Source: Candidatus Phytoplasma oryzae (GTDB lineage Bacteria > Bacillota_I > Bacilli_A > Acholeplasmatales > Acholeplasmataceae). Taken from it: 64,000 nt of DNA. This document shows positions 1 through 8,760 of this stretch, piece after piece. Within the stretch, counting starts at the first letter, position 1, and the number at the start of each line of letters is the position of its first letter. A program made the translations under genes and the position numbers. The DNA is taken from positions 82,382 to 146,381 of the forward strand of contig NZ_JHUK01000001.1 of assembly GCF_003263355.1 (NCBI RefSeq), given 5' to 3'. The notes below the pieces were generated by a model. The model was given only the letters and a program-made list of their open reading frames with translations. It did not search any database and was not told the DNA's origin.

Positions 1-913
1 AGCTACAAAATTTATACTTGAAATACCTGATAAAAAACCTTTTTTAAATAACGAACTTTTTTGTTTGGTCAAAGAAATTTTACAAATACCATTTTTATCT
101 AAAACATCTGCATATACTACAATTATTCCTAATGGTTTTTTAGTTTCTTATAAACGAAAAATTTTACCTTTACAAAAAGAATTAATACCTTCTGATATAA
201 AACAATATTTAGAAAAAAAAAAATGGTTTTTAAGTATTAAGGATATTTTTTTTAAAGAAAAAAAATTGGATAAATTAATTCAGAAAAAAATTATTGAATC
301 TCATATTGTTATAAAAAATTTTTATGATGAAGAAAAAAAAACTAAAAAAAATGAAGAACTCAAAAGTGATTATATGAAAGATTTTTTTTATTCTAATTCT
401 AAAAATAAAATTAAGTTAAATTTAACAAAAAAGTTAGAAAAAGTTTTTAAAAAAATTAATTTTTCTATTTCACAAACATATTTAGTTTATTACAATAATA
501 TTTTAACAAAAGTTAATTTTTACTTAAAAATTATAGAAAAAAATTATAAAAATCAAAAGCAAATTTTAATTTTAGTTCCAGAACTGATTCTTATAAAACC
601 TTTAATTAACGAAATTAAAAAACATTTTTCATTTTTAAATATTTCAGTTTTGACTGGTTTTTTAAGTAAAAAAGAAAATTATATACAAAATAAAATGATT
701 AAAGAACAAAAAGTGTCTATTGTTATAGGAAATAGAAGTGCTATTTTTGCTCCTTTAGAAAATTTAGGTTCTATTATTATAGATGATGAACATGATAGTT
801 CTTTAATAGAAAGAAAATTTATTAATTATGATTCGAGAGAATTAGCTAAAATCAGGTCTATTTATCATAAAATTCCTATATTTTTGAGTAGTAATACTCC
901 TTCTTTAGAAAGT
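1..913 (+). CDS. priA: Primosomal protein PriA, first exon (5' end outside window)
   Basis: PriA normally reloads the replicative helicase at stalled forks as a 3'-5' DNA helicase. The reading frame is open from base 2 with no clear start, so the gene begins upstream of the window. The order of PriA motifs is visible: a LVPE motif near 575, GNRSAIFAP near 730, a DDEH box near 783 (DEEH in the family) and TPSLES just before the break. The Walker A segment, GVTGSGKTE in the family, reads YNNILTKVN near 490, so the ATP-binding lysine loop is gone. Reading past base 913 enters intron sequence and stops at 965. Exon 2 continues exactly where the family alignment expects. The family is clear; helicase activity is doubtful. 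Confidence 0.87.
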
Positions 914-1667
914 GGGCGGAAAAGAGGCTTTAATATTGAGTGGCTTAACCAACCATACACAGCGTGATAATCTGTGACAATCGATCAGCGGTTACTTTGA
1001 TGAAAAAATAAGTAATTATAGCAGTTGATCAAAGCGAGAAAAAGAAAATTAATTTAATTTAACAGGTGTTCTTGCCAATTGAATTGACTCAAGGATAACT
1101 TCTTTTACAAAGAAGCTAAGAGAAATAAAAAAAAGATAATATTTTATATAGATAGAAAATTCTATATTTTTATTAATTTAAGTCGGTTATAAATTTTAAC
1201 TTTCGATTTATAATATTATCAATTTAAAAAAAACTTAGAAGAACCTACCAAACTAAAAATTGGTCATCTCGCCTAAAAGTCATAAGGTAAATATTAGAGT
1301 AACTTTCATCTTCCTAAACTTCTTAAATAGAGGCAAGGAAAAAGCAGAATCAGAGTAGTCGAAGGAAATTGAAAGCTAACGTTGGAATACGCTAGTGGAT
1401 TGACCTTCCCAGGCAAAGGGGAAAGCCCTTTACAAGGCGAAAGAGGAAATTTTAATTGTTGATTTAATAAAATAGAGTATCAAAAAAAGTTTCTTTGTTA
1501 GATCTAACCCAGAAACTAATTATTAAATAATAATGAATTAAGAAACCTATACGAACAACAATTAACTTAACCGCCGGATGCTTGGAAACTTGCTTGTCCG
1601 GTGGTGTGGGAGGCTTAATATAATAAATCTATTTAAAAATAGTAAAACGTATTAATTCTATCTCGAT
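914..1667 (+). mobile_element. ORF-less group II intron inside priA
   Basis: This 754-base block is richer in GC than its flanks and separates two PriA parts that join without a lost or gained residue (SLES then YYYVCEKKY). Bases 1571-1604 form a 34-base hairpin with a GAAA loop, the size and shape of group II domain V. Its catalytic triad reads CGC (1572-1574), as in some bacterial classes, rather than AGC. The 5' end GGGCG is one base from the GUGYG consensus, and the 3' end AT fits AY. No reverse transcriptase/maturase reading frame is present, so splicing would need a maturase acting in trans or self-splicing. The exact ends could shift by one or two bases. Confidence 0.85.
1571..1604 (+). 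other. Group II intron domain V hairpin
   Basis: CCGCCGGATGC and the GTCCGGTGG side pair around a GGAAAC apex. This is the ribozyme's catalytic core. It is followed by a GTGGGAGGC joining segment and an AT-rich domain VI region ending at 1667. Confidence 0.83.
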
Positions 1668-2747
1668 TATTATTATGTTTGTGAAAAAAAATATAAATTT
1701 TTAAATTTATTTGAGAAAAAAAATGTTGTTCAAATGAATTTAATTGATATGAAAAAAGAACTGCAAAATGGTAATTTAGAACCTTTTTCTAGTTATTTAA
1801 TGAATGCTTTAAAAGAAAAGATTGAAAAAAATGAAAAAATTTTATTATTTATTAATAGTAGAGGTTTTTCTCCATTTATTTTATGTTTTTTTTGTGGGCG
1901 TGTTTTAAAATGCTTAATTTGTAATAGTAATTTAATTTTTTTTTCAACAAAAAAAATTTTAAAATGTTGTTTTTGTAATTATAAGAAAGAATTTTTATTT
2001 AAGTGTTTTTTTTGTAAAAAAAAATTATTAAAACAAATAAGTTTTGGTATTGAGTATATCGAAGATTTTCTTAAAAAAAAATTTGATAATAAAATTAAAA
2101 TTGCAAGAATAGATTCTGATTCTATTTCTGGTAGTCAACAATATAAACAAATAATTAAAGAATACAAAGAGAATAAAATTGATATTTTATTGGGAACTGA
2201 AATGATTAGCAAAAAAGTTTCGTTTCCTGGAATTTCTTTAGTTGGTATTATTATGGCAGATGTTTTATTAAATATACCTACTTTTAAATCATCTGAAAAA
2301 ACATTTCAGTTAATAATCCAAGTAGCTCATCATTGTGAAAATAAAAATAATATCGTTGTACAAAGTTATAATACGGAACACTATTCAATTCAAAATGCTA
2401 TTAATTATAATATTAAAGGTTTTTTAAAAAAAGCTTTAGAAGATAGAGAATTATCAAATAATCCTCCTTTTGTTTTTTTGAGTAAAATAATCATTTATAA
2501 TAAAAGTATTATGAAATTACTGAAAGTATCTAAAAAAATTAAAATTATTTTAGAAGAAAGTATTAACCATAAAATAAAAGTTTTTGGCCCTTCTTTTCCT
2601 CGTATATTTAAAAAAAATAATATTTATAGAGTTTTTTTAACAATTAAGTATAAAGATTGGCCATTGAATTTAGATTTGATTAATCAATATATTTCTCAGG
2701 ATTCTAGTATTTTTATATATTTTGATCTTTTTGCTAATATAGTATAA
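1668..2747 (+). CDS. priA: Primosomal protein PriA, second exon
   Basis: This is the C-terminal helicase half and zinc region of PriA, open in one frame from the intron to a TAA. SRGFSPFILC near 1858 matches the family's NRRG(F/Y)AP segment. Eight cysteines in four CxxC pairs (about 1890-2030) keep the zinc-binding region that contacts PriB/DnaT-type partners and helicase. GTEMISKKVSFPG near 2190 matches motif V. Motif VI, family QVAGRAGR, reads QVAHHCENK near 2320, so the arginine finger is lost. The first ATG in this part (1734) is internal and should not be taken as a start. With exon 1 this gives at least 663 residues, against about 800 in Bacillus. Confidence 0.87.
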   Translation, partial: YYYVCEKKYKFLNLFEKKNVVQMNLIDMKKELQNGNLEPFSSYLMNALKEKIEKNEKILLFINSRGFSPFILCFFCGRVLKCLICNSNLIFFSTKKILKCCFCNYKKEFLFKCFFCKKKLLKQISFGIEYIEDFLKKKFDNKIKIARIDSDSISGSQQYKQIIKEYKENKIDILLGTEMISKKVSFPGISLVGIIMADVLLNIPTFKSSEKTFQLIIQVAHHCENKNNIVVQSYNTEHYSIQNAINYNIKGFLKKALEDRELSNNPPFVFLSKIIIYNKSIMKLLKVSKKIKIILEESINHKIKVFGPSFPRIFKKNNIYRVFLTIKYKDWPLNLDLINQYISQDSSIFIYFDLFANIV

Positions 2748-2832
2748 AAATTAAAAAAATGTTTTAAAATTCAATATTGATAAAATATAAATAATCAGAA
2801 TATTAATTTAAAGATAAGGTAAAAATATTATT

Positions 2833-3780
2833 GTGAATTTAATCAAGGAATTTGAAATATTTTTAAAAATTGAACGTAATTATTCTCCTTTAACAATTAA
2901 AAGTTATATTAATGATTTAAAAGAGTTTAAATCATTTTTAATTCAAAAAAATCTTTTATTTAATTTCACTAATTTAACTAAATATGAAGAAGCTCGTATG
3001 TTTGTTTCAGAATTAAAAATTAAAAAAATACAAAATGTTAGTATTATAAGAAAGATTTCTTCTTTAAGAACTTTTTGTAATTTTTTATTAGAAAGATATA
3101 ATATTTCCGATAATGTATTTAAATTAATAAAAATAAAAAAAAAAAATAAAAAATTACCTAAGATTATCGCAGAAGATAAAATTAAAATGTTATTTGATTC
3201 AATAGATTTAAAAAATCATCTAGATTATAGAAATTATTTAATATTAGAAATTCTTTATAGTTGTGGTTTAAGAGTTAGTGAATTAACAAATTTAAAAATT
3301 GAAGATATTTATTTTAATAATTCTCAAATTTTAATTTATGGAAAAGGAGGTAAAAATAGATATTTACCTATACATGATAATTTACTGAAAATGTTAAATT
3401 ATTACATAATAAATATTAGAAATAAATTTATTGTTAAAAATAATATTCGAGAAAAAAAAAATTATTTTTTTTTATTTGTAAATTATTTAGGTAATCGTTT
3501 AACTGAAAGAGGAGTAAGATTTATTATAAAAAAAATTTGTAATAAAGTTAATGATAAAATAAAAATATCTCCTCATACTTTAAGACATGTTTTTGCTACA
3601 GTTTTATTAAATAATGGCGCAGATTTAAGAGTTGTACAAGAATTATTAGGACATGCTAATTTAAAAACTACTCAGATTTATACTTATGTATCAAATAATT
3701 TTTTAACAGATATTTTTTTAAAAAAACATCCAAGAAATATTTATAAAAAAAATTTTAAATTAAAAAAAAAGGAGTTTTAA
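2833..3780 (+). CDS. xerD: Xer-type tyrosine recombinase
   Basis: A 315-residue site-specific recombinase that would resolve chromosome dimers at dif. It has an N-terminal SAM-like core-binding domain (about 1-90) and a C-terminal catalytic domain. Catalytic residues visible are R147 (GLRVSEL), K171 (GKGGKNR), H248 and R251 (HTLRH), H274 (LGHANL) and nucleophile Y283 (IYTYV). The start is GTG at 2833 with AAGG about 13 bases upstream; this longer spacing recurs in the window. dut follows 10 bases later and shares the transcript. Whether it is XerC or XerD, or a lone Xer, cannot be told from the sequence alone. Confidence 0.9.
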   Translation: MNLIKEFEIFLKIERNYSPLTIKSYINDLKEFKSFLIQKNLLFNFTNLTKYEEARMFVSELKIKKIQNVSIIRKISSLRTFCNFLLERYNISDNVFKLIKIKKKNKKLPKIIAEDKIKMLFDSIDLKNHLDYRNYLILEILYSCGLRVSELTNLKIEDIYFNNSQILIYGKGGKNRYLPIHDNLLKMLNYYIINIRNKFIVKNNIREKKNYFFLFVNYLGNRLTERGVRFIIKKICNKVNDKIKISPHTLRHVFATVLLNNGADLRVVQELLGHANLKTTQIYTYVSNNFLTDIFLKKHPRNIYKKNFKLKKKEF

Positions 3781-3790
3781 CAAAATACTT

Positions 3791-4273
3791 ATGAAAAAAA
3801 ATTTTTTTTTTGATATTATTAGTTCATTTAAAGGTAAGTATATTAATTTACCTCGAAGACAAACATATTTTAGTGCAGGATATGATTTTGAGTCAGCAAC
3901 TAATATAATTATAAAATCTAAAGAAATTGTTTTAGTTCCTACAGGAATAAAAGCTTGTTTTGATAAAGATAAGGTTTTATTAATTTATTCTAGATCTTCT
4001 TTATCTTTAAAAAAAGGGTTGATGTTGGCTAATAATGTAGGAGTTATAGATAGTGATTATTATAATAATGATTATAATGAAGGACATATTTTTATTCCTT
4101 TATACAATTTTTCAGATAGAGATGTTTTAATTAATAAAAATGAAAGGATCGCTCAAGGTATCTTGCAGAGATTTTATTTAACAAATGATGATAATTTAAT
4201 CAACAAAAATAATTTTCAAAAAGAGAAAATTATGAAAAAAAGAAAAAGTGGTTTTGGTAGTACTGATTTGTAA
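3791..4273 (+). CDS. dut: dUTP diphosphatase (dUTPase)
   Basis: This enzyme hydrolyses dUTP to dUMP and diphosphate, keeping uracil out of DNA. It has the length (160 residues) and five motifs of the trimeric family: AGYDF at 29-33, YSRSSL at 66-71, NNVGVIDSDY at 81-90 with catalytic D87, NERIAQ in the middle-late part and the Gly-rich tail KSGFGSTDL that closes over the substrate. The insert YNNDYNEGH after motif 3 is slightly longer than usual. The SD GGAG lies 16 bases before the ATG, inside the end of the xer gene, so the two are probably translated from one message. Confidence 0.92.
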   Translation: MKKNFFFDIISSFKGKYINLPRRQTYFSAGYDFESATNIIIKSKEIVLVPTGIKACFDKDKVLLIYSRSSLSLKKGLMLANNVGVIDSDYYNNDYNEGHIFIPLYNFSDRDVLINKNERIAQGILQRFYLTNDDNLINKNNFQKEKIMKKRKSGFGSTDL

Positions 4274-4316
4274 AATATTTTCTTTTTAATTATTAAGTAA
4301 GAACAAAAAAAACAAA

Positions 4317-4328
4317 ATATGTTATAAT
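4317..4328 (+). promoter_or_regulatory. Extended -10 promoter for rpsB
   Basis: TATAAT at 4323-4328 is preceded by TG at 4320-4321, an extended -10 in the gap between dut and rpsB. No good -35 is visible, which is usual for extended -10 promoters. Confidence 0.55.
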
Positions 4329-4402
4329 TAATAGGTTAAAGTTAAAATCATTAATATTATTTTATTAGAATATTACGTATAAAAGGAGTTAATTTATATT
4401 TT

Positions 4403-5206
4403 ATGGCCGTTGTAACTATAAAACAGTTATTAGAATCAGGAATTCATTTTGGTCATGCTGCCAGAAAATGTCATTATAAGATGAAACCTTTTCTTTTTTC
4501 TTCAAATGAAGGTATACCTATTGTTAGAAATAAAATTCATATTATAGATTTAAAAAAAACTATTGTTTATATTGAAAATATTTATAAAGAAATTGTAAAG
4601 ATAACTTCTCAAGGTGAAAAAATTTTATTTTTAGGTACTAAAAAACAAATTCAAGATATTGTTAAACAAGAAGCATTAAGATCTAATCAATATTACATTA
4701 TACATAGATGGTTAGGTGGTATTTTTACTAATTTTCAAACTATTTCTAAAAGAATTAATTTTCTAAAAGATTTATATAAAAAAGAACAAGAAGGTTTATG
4801 GAATTATTTACCAAAGAAAGAAGTTGTTGAATTAACTAAAAAAAGAGAGAAATTAGAAAAATTTTTAGGAGGCATTAAAAATATGGATAAGTTGCCTGGT
4901 GCTCTTTTTGTAGTTGATGTGCAAAAAGATGTTATTGCTATCCATGAAGCACGTAAATTAAAAATTCCTGTTTTTGGTATTGTAGATAGTAATTGTGATC
5001 CAGATTTAGTAGATTTTATTATTCCAGCAAATAATGATGCTATTAAAGGAATTAAACTGATTTCTTCTATTATTGCTAATGCTTCTATTGAAGGAATAAG
5101 TATTAGTCAGCAGAATTCTGTCAAAAAAGATATTCATGAAAAATATACAAAAATAATGAACAGTACTAATTCATCTGAAAATATTATTATTAAAGAAAAT
5201 AATTAA
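4403..5206 (+). CDS. rpsB: 30S ribosomal protein S2
   Basis: S2 sits on the back of the small subunit and is among the last proteins assembled. The start MAVVTIKQLLESGIHFGH and the later block RWLGGIFTNFQTI are diagnostic, and the protein is full length (267 residues). The start is ATG with AAAAGGAG about 14 bases upstream. It opens the rpsB-tsf-pyrH-frr-cdsA group. A promoter sits just upstream and a terminator just downstream, so rpsB can be made apart from the rest. Confidence 0.97.
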   Translation: MAVVTIKQLLESGIHFGHAARKCHYKMKPFLFSSNEGIPIVRNKIHIIDLKKTIVYIENIYKEIVKITSQGEKILFLGTKKQIQDIVKQEALRSNQYYIIHRWLGGIFTNFQTISKRINFLKDLYKKEQEGLWNYLPKKEVVELTKKREKLEKFLGGIKNMDKLPGALFVVDVQKDVIAIHEARKLKIPVFGIVDSNCDPDLVDFIIPANNDAIKGIKLISSIIANASIEGISISQQNSVKKDIHEKYTKIMNSTNSSENIIIKENN

Positions 5207-5278
5207 TAATAATATTTTTTTAAAAATCATTATTAATATTTTTTGAATAAGGAAAAATAATGGAAATTTAAAGGAAAA

Positions 5279-5311
5279 ATAAAAGATGTTAAATTTTTGG
5301 CATCTTTTTTT
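5279..5311 (+). terminator. Rho-independent terminator after rpsB
   Basis: AAAAGATG (5281-5288) pairs with CATCTTTT (5301-5308) around a 12-base loop and runs into a T tract. It separates rpsB from tsf, so tsf probably has its own promoter in 5312-5436. Confidence 0.8.
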
Positions 5312-5436
5312 ATCCATAAATAGATTAAAAATTTAAATTAAATGGATTTTATATGGATTTTATTTTTTTATAAAATTTTTTTTTATATATATTAGATTTA
5401 TTCTCAAATTAAAAAAAGAAGGAAATACATTATAAT

Positions 5437-6282
5437 ATGAGTGTAAAAATAACAATTGAAATGATTAAAACATTAAGACGTAGAACTCAAGCCGGTATTG
5501 TAGATTGTAAAAAAGCTTTAATCAAAACTCAAGGTGATATAGACAAAGCTATTATTTTAATCAATAAGGAAAGAAAATCTTTAAATAATTTTTTGCATAA
5601 AGATCAAATATTTTCTGAAGGTTTAGTAAATGTTGCTTTTAAAAAAAATAGAGGAATTTTATTTGAATTAAATACACAAACTGATTTCGTTAGTAATAGT
5701 CAATTTTTTTTAGATTTTTGTCATAAATTAGAAAATATTTTGTTAAATGTTGATGATTCTGTTATAACATTGGATGATTTTTTAAATTATAATGTAAATC
5801 AACAAAAAATTAAAGATATGATTTCGGAAAAGTCATCTATTTTAGGAGAAACAATAAATTTAAGAAGAATTAAAATAATTTATAAAAAAAACGAAGAAAG
5901 TTTTGGTATTTACAAACATATTGGTAATAAAATTGTTTGTTTAGTTCGTTTAACTAATCCTTGTATTGAAGTTGAAAAAAATTTACCTATCCATATAGTA
6001 TGTTTTAATCCGAAATTTATTAGCAAAGATTGTGTTGAATCTTCTTTTATCGAACAAACTAAACAAAAAATTTTAAAAAAAATAAAATTAAAAAATCCTA
6101 AAATCAATGAAAAATGGATTAATATATCTATTAATAAAAAAATAGATTCCGTTTTAAATGAAATTTGTTTATTAGAACAATTTTTATATAATAATCCAAA
6201 ACAAAAAATTACAGAATATTTAAAATTAAATAATACTGACATTATAGAATTTCATCGTTTTGAACTATGTGAAAATGATTGA
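5437..6282 (+). CDS. tsf: Elongation factor Ts
   Basis: EF-Ts exchanges GDP for GTP on EF-Tu. The N-terminal UBA-like domain begins MSVKITIEMIKTLRRRTQ and contains the family stretch AGIVDCKKAL. The conserved TDFVSNSQFF motif near residues 80-90 contacts EF-Tu. At 281 residues the length is normal. The SD is AGAAGGA before the ATG. The gene ends in TGA, one of the places showing that TGA is a stop codon here. It lies between the rpsB terminator and pyrH. Confidence 0.96.
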   Translation: MSVKITIEMIKTLRRRTQAGIVDCKKALIKTQGDIDKAIILINKERKSLNNFLHKDQIFSEGLVNVAFKKNRGILFELNTQTDFVSNSQFFLDFCHKLENILLNVDDSVITLDDFLNYNVNQQKIKDMISEKSSILGETINLRRIKIIYKKNEESFGIYKHIGNKIVCLVRLTNPCIEVEKNLPIHIVCFNPKFISKDCVESSFIEQTKQKILKKIKLKNPKINEKWINISINKKIDSVLNEICLLEQFLYNNPKQKITEYLKLNNTDIIEFHRFELCEND

Positions 6283-6401
6283 AAAAATAAAAAAATATTT
6301 TAAAATTATTAAAAATTAATATATTTTATGAATTTATTTATGAAAGATCATTTGAAATTTAAAAATAAGATCAAAATATGAGGAGAAAAGTTATTAATAT
6401 A

Positions 6402-7115
6402 ATGTTTAAGAAGATTCTGTTAAAATTAAGCGGAGAAGCTTTAAAAGGAGAAAATTTTAATATTAGTCCGAAAAAAGTAAAAAAAATAGCTGAAGAAATT
6501 AAAGAAATTAAAGATTTAGGTTTACAGATAGTAATTATAGTAGGAGCTGGCAATATTTGGCGTGGTTTTGTGGGGCAAGAATTAGGAATGGAAAGAAGCC
6601 AATCTGATTATATGGGAATGCTAGGTACTATTATTAATGCTTTAGCTTTACAAGATGCTTTAGAACAAATTAAAATTCAAACTAGAGTTATGACTGCTTT
6701 TAATGTTATTGAAATAGCAGAACCTTATATTAAAATGAGAGCTTTGAGACATTTAAAAAAAGGCAGGGTTGTAATTTTAGGAGCAGGTTTAGGTTCTCCT
6801 TATTTTTCAACAGATACTGCTGCTGCTTTAAGAGCTGCTGAATTAAATATTAAATTTATATTAATGGCTAAAAATGGTGTAGAAGGTGTTTTTGATAAAG
6901 ATCCTAAAAAAAATAAAGATGCTCTTTTATTAAAAAAAATAAATTATGAAGATGTGATTGCTAAAAAATTAAATATAATGGATATGACAGCTGTTACTTT
7001 ATGTTTACAAAATCATATTAAACTTTTTGTTTTTGATATGAATAAAAAAGGAAATATTAAAAAAGTTATTTTAAATGAAAATATAGGTACCATAATTGCT
7101 TCTAAGGAGAATTAA
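6402..7115 (+). CDS. pyrH: UMP kinase
   Basis: Phosphorylates UMP to UDP in pyrimidine supply. This is the bacterial hexameric amino-acid-kinase type, with LLKLSGEAL at the N-terminus, GAGNIWRG, DYMGMLGTIINALALQDALE and TDTAAALRAAE. I place the start at ATG 6402 (MFKKILLKLSGEAL), where family members begin. An in-frame ATG at 6378 has no ribosome site of its own, and the AGGAG at 6381-6385 lies directly behind it, so that upstream codon is probably not used. The 16-base spacing is long but matches dut and rpsB. frr follows after 2 bases. Confidence 0.94.
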   Translation: MFKKILLKLSGEALKGENFNISPKKVKKIAEEIKEIKDLGLQIVIIVGAGNIWRGFVGQELGMERSQSDYMGMLGTIINALALQDALEQIKIQTRVMTAFNVIEIAEPYIKMRALRHLKKGRVVILGAGLGSPYFSTDTAAALRAAELNIKFILMAKNGVEGVFDKDPKKNKDALLLKKINYEDVIAKKLNIMDMTAVTLCLQNHIKLFVFDMNKKGNIKKVILNENIGTIIASKEN

Positions 7116-7117
7116 AA

Positions 7118-7672
7118 ATGGAAGATTTAGCTAAAAATATTTTAGACAAATTAGAAACAAAAATGTTGAAAAATCACAAAACAATGTTAGAAAAATTTAG
7201 TATTATAAGAACAGGTGTAGCTAATCCACAAATATTAGATAAAATTAAAATTATGTATTATAATGAAGAAATTTTATTAAAGAATTTGAGTACTATTAAT
7301 GTTGAACAAGGTAATCAAATTAATATCAAACCTTTCGATTCTTCTTTGATACCGGAAATTACTAAAGTTCTTTTAAGTTCTAAATTAGGTATAACTCCTC
7401 AAAATAACGGTGTGATAATAAAATTAATTTTTCCTCAACCTACAGAAGAAGAAAGATTAAAATTAGTTAAAGAAATAAAAAAAATTGCAGAACAAGTAAA
7501 AGTTTCTATCAGACAGTTACGTAAATTAGGTAATGATGAAATTAAAAAATTAAAATTAAATAATTTTTTAGAAAATTCTTTTTTAGAAAAAATACAAGAA
7601 TTTCATAATAAATGGATTGATAATGTTGAAATAGAAAAAAATAAAAAAAATAAAGAATTATTAAAGGTTTAA
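7118..7672 (+). CDS. frr: Ribosome recycling factor
   Basis: With EF-G, RRF splits the post-termination ribosome. It is full length (184 residues), with the conserved segments IRTGVANPQILDKI, INIKPFDSSLIPEITKVLL and VSIRQLRKLGNDEIKKLK of the three-helix bundle. The start is ATG with AAGGAG ending 7 bases upstream, inside the last codons of pyrH, and cdsA starts 2 bases after it, so the three genes are one translationally tight operon. Confidence 0.96.
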   Translation: MEDLAKNILDKLETKMLKNHKTMLEKFSIIRTGVANPQILDKIKIMYYNEEILLKNLSTINVEQGNQINIKPFDSSLIPEITKVLLSSKLGITPQNNGVIIKLIFPQPTEEERLKLVKEIKKIAEQVKVSIRQLRKLGNDEIKKLKLNNFLENSFLEKIQEFHNKWIDNVEIEKNKKNKELLKV

Positions 7673-7674
7673 AA

Positions 7675-8646
7675 ATGATTAAAAAAAAATTTTTTATAGA
7701 TAAAATTTTTTTTGGTATTTTAATGTTTTTAATTAGTTTAATTTTTTTGTGTTTTTTGATTTATATAGATCAAAAGTTTTTTTATCCTGTTTTTTTTTAT
7801 TCAAGTTTAATTATTGTTGTATTTTTTATGTTTTTTGCTTCTAAAGAAATTTTAAGTTTAAATAAAAAAAATGATAATAAAAATTTAATTATTGATATTA
7901 GCATAATTTTTTTTTGTTTTATCATTTTTTTTTATTCTTTTATTGTATTAACTAATTTTTTAGAAAATAATAATATAATTTTATATTCTTATAAAGTTAA
8001 AGAAAGTTTTTTATATAAATTTTCTAATTTTTTTTATAAAAATAAATATTTTTTATTTTATTTTTTATTATACTTATTTTTTTTCTTTTTATTTTTTTTA
8101 TTTATTACTAATTTTGAAACTCAAAAATTTCAAAATTCTTTTTTAATTATTTTATATATAGGTTTTTTGAGCTCTTGTTTTTTTATTTTAGTAAATTATC
8201 ATTATAAATGGTTTTTTTATCTTTTTTTAATAACAATTTCAAATGATAGTTTTGCTTTTTTTGGTGGTATATTATTTGGTAAAAAGTTATTATGTCCTAA
8301 AATTAGTCCTAAAAAGACTTGGGAAGGATCTATTATTGGCATTATTTTTTCTATAATTTTATCTCTTTTATTTTTTTTAAATTATCTGTTTTTTTTAGAT
8401 TTTATATCTAATTTTTATTTTATTGTTTTTACATTTTTTAATTCTATTTTTGCCCAAATAGGAGATTTAATTGCTTCTAAAATAAAAAGAGATTTTAACA
8501 TTAAAGATTTTAGTAACATATTGCCTGGACATGGTGGTTTGTTAGATCGATTTGATTCTATTTTATTTTTATCTTTTTTTATTATTTTATTTCTTTTTAG
8601 TCCTTTTGAGAATTTTAAAAAAATAATATTAATTATTTTATGTTAA
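7675..8646 (+). CDS. cdsA: Phosphatidate cytidylyltransferase
   Basis: Makes CDP-diacylglycerol from phosphatidic acid and CTP in the membrane, the branch point to phosphatidylglycerol and cardiolipin. The C-terminal family signature is intact: SPKKTWEG near residue 212, then SKIKRDFNIKDFSNILPGHG and GLLDR near 263-288. The first 190 residues are a run of Phe/Leu/Ile-rich membrane segments, as expected. It is the last gene of the conserved frr operon. Confidence 0.93.
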   Translation: MIKKKFFIDKIFFGILMFLISLIFLCFLIYIDQKFFYPVFFYSSLIIVVFFMFFASKEILSLNKKNDNKNLIIDISIIFFCFIIFFYSFIVLTNFLENNNIILYSYKVKESFLYKFSNFFYKNKYFLFYFLLYLFFFFLFFLFITNFETQKFQNSFLIILYIGFLSSCFFILVNYHYKWFFYLFLITISNDSFAFFGGILFGKKLLCPKISPKKTWEGSIIGIIFSIILSLLFFLNYLFFLDFISNFYFIVFTFFNSIFAQIGDLIASKIKRDFNIKDFSNILPGHGGLLDRFDSILFLSFFIILFLFSPFENFKKIILIILC

Positions 8647-8745
8647 AATAATTTTATAAATTAATTGAATTTATTTATATTTTTTTCTAAATTTTTTATA
8701 ATTATAAGCAAAATTTAATTTATTTTTGAGTAATTTTTTTTAAAA

Positions 8746-8753
8746 AGGAGGAG
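8746..8753 (+). promoter_or_regulatory. Strong ribosome binding site deciding an ATT start
   Basis: AGGAGGAG lies 7 bases before ATT 8761. In the frame that reads into the mature protein no ATG or GTG exists between the stop at 8731 and this point. The only TTG (8830) comes after the signal peptide and has no SD. Confidence 0.68.
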
Positions 8754-8760
8754 ATTAAAT

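Noticed and set aside
1734..1736. ATG as the start of a separate short PriA-like gene
   Set aside because: The frame is open upstream to 1668 and continues the family alignment, so it is an internal methionine of exon 2.
6378..6404. Upstream ATG starts for pyrH and rpmE (6378 and 27615)
   Set aside because: In both, the ribosome site follows the ATG directly and the downstream ATG gives the family N-terminus.
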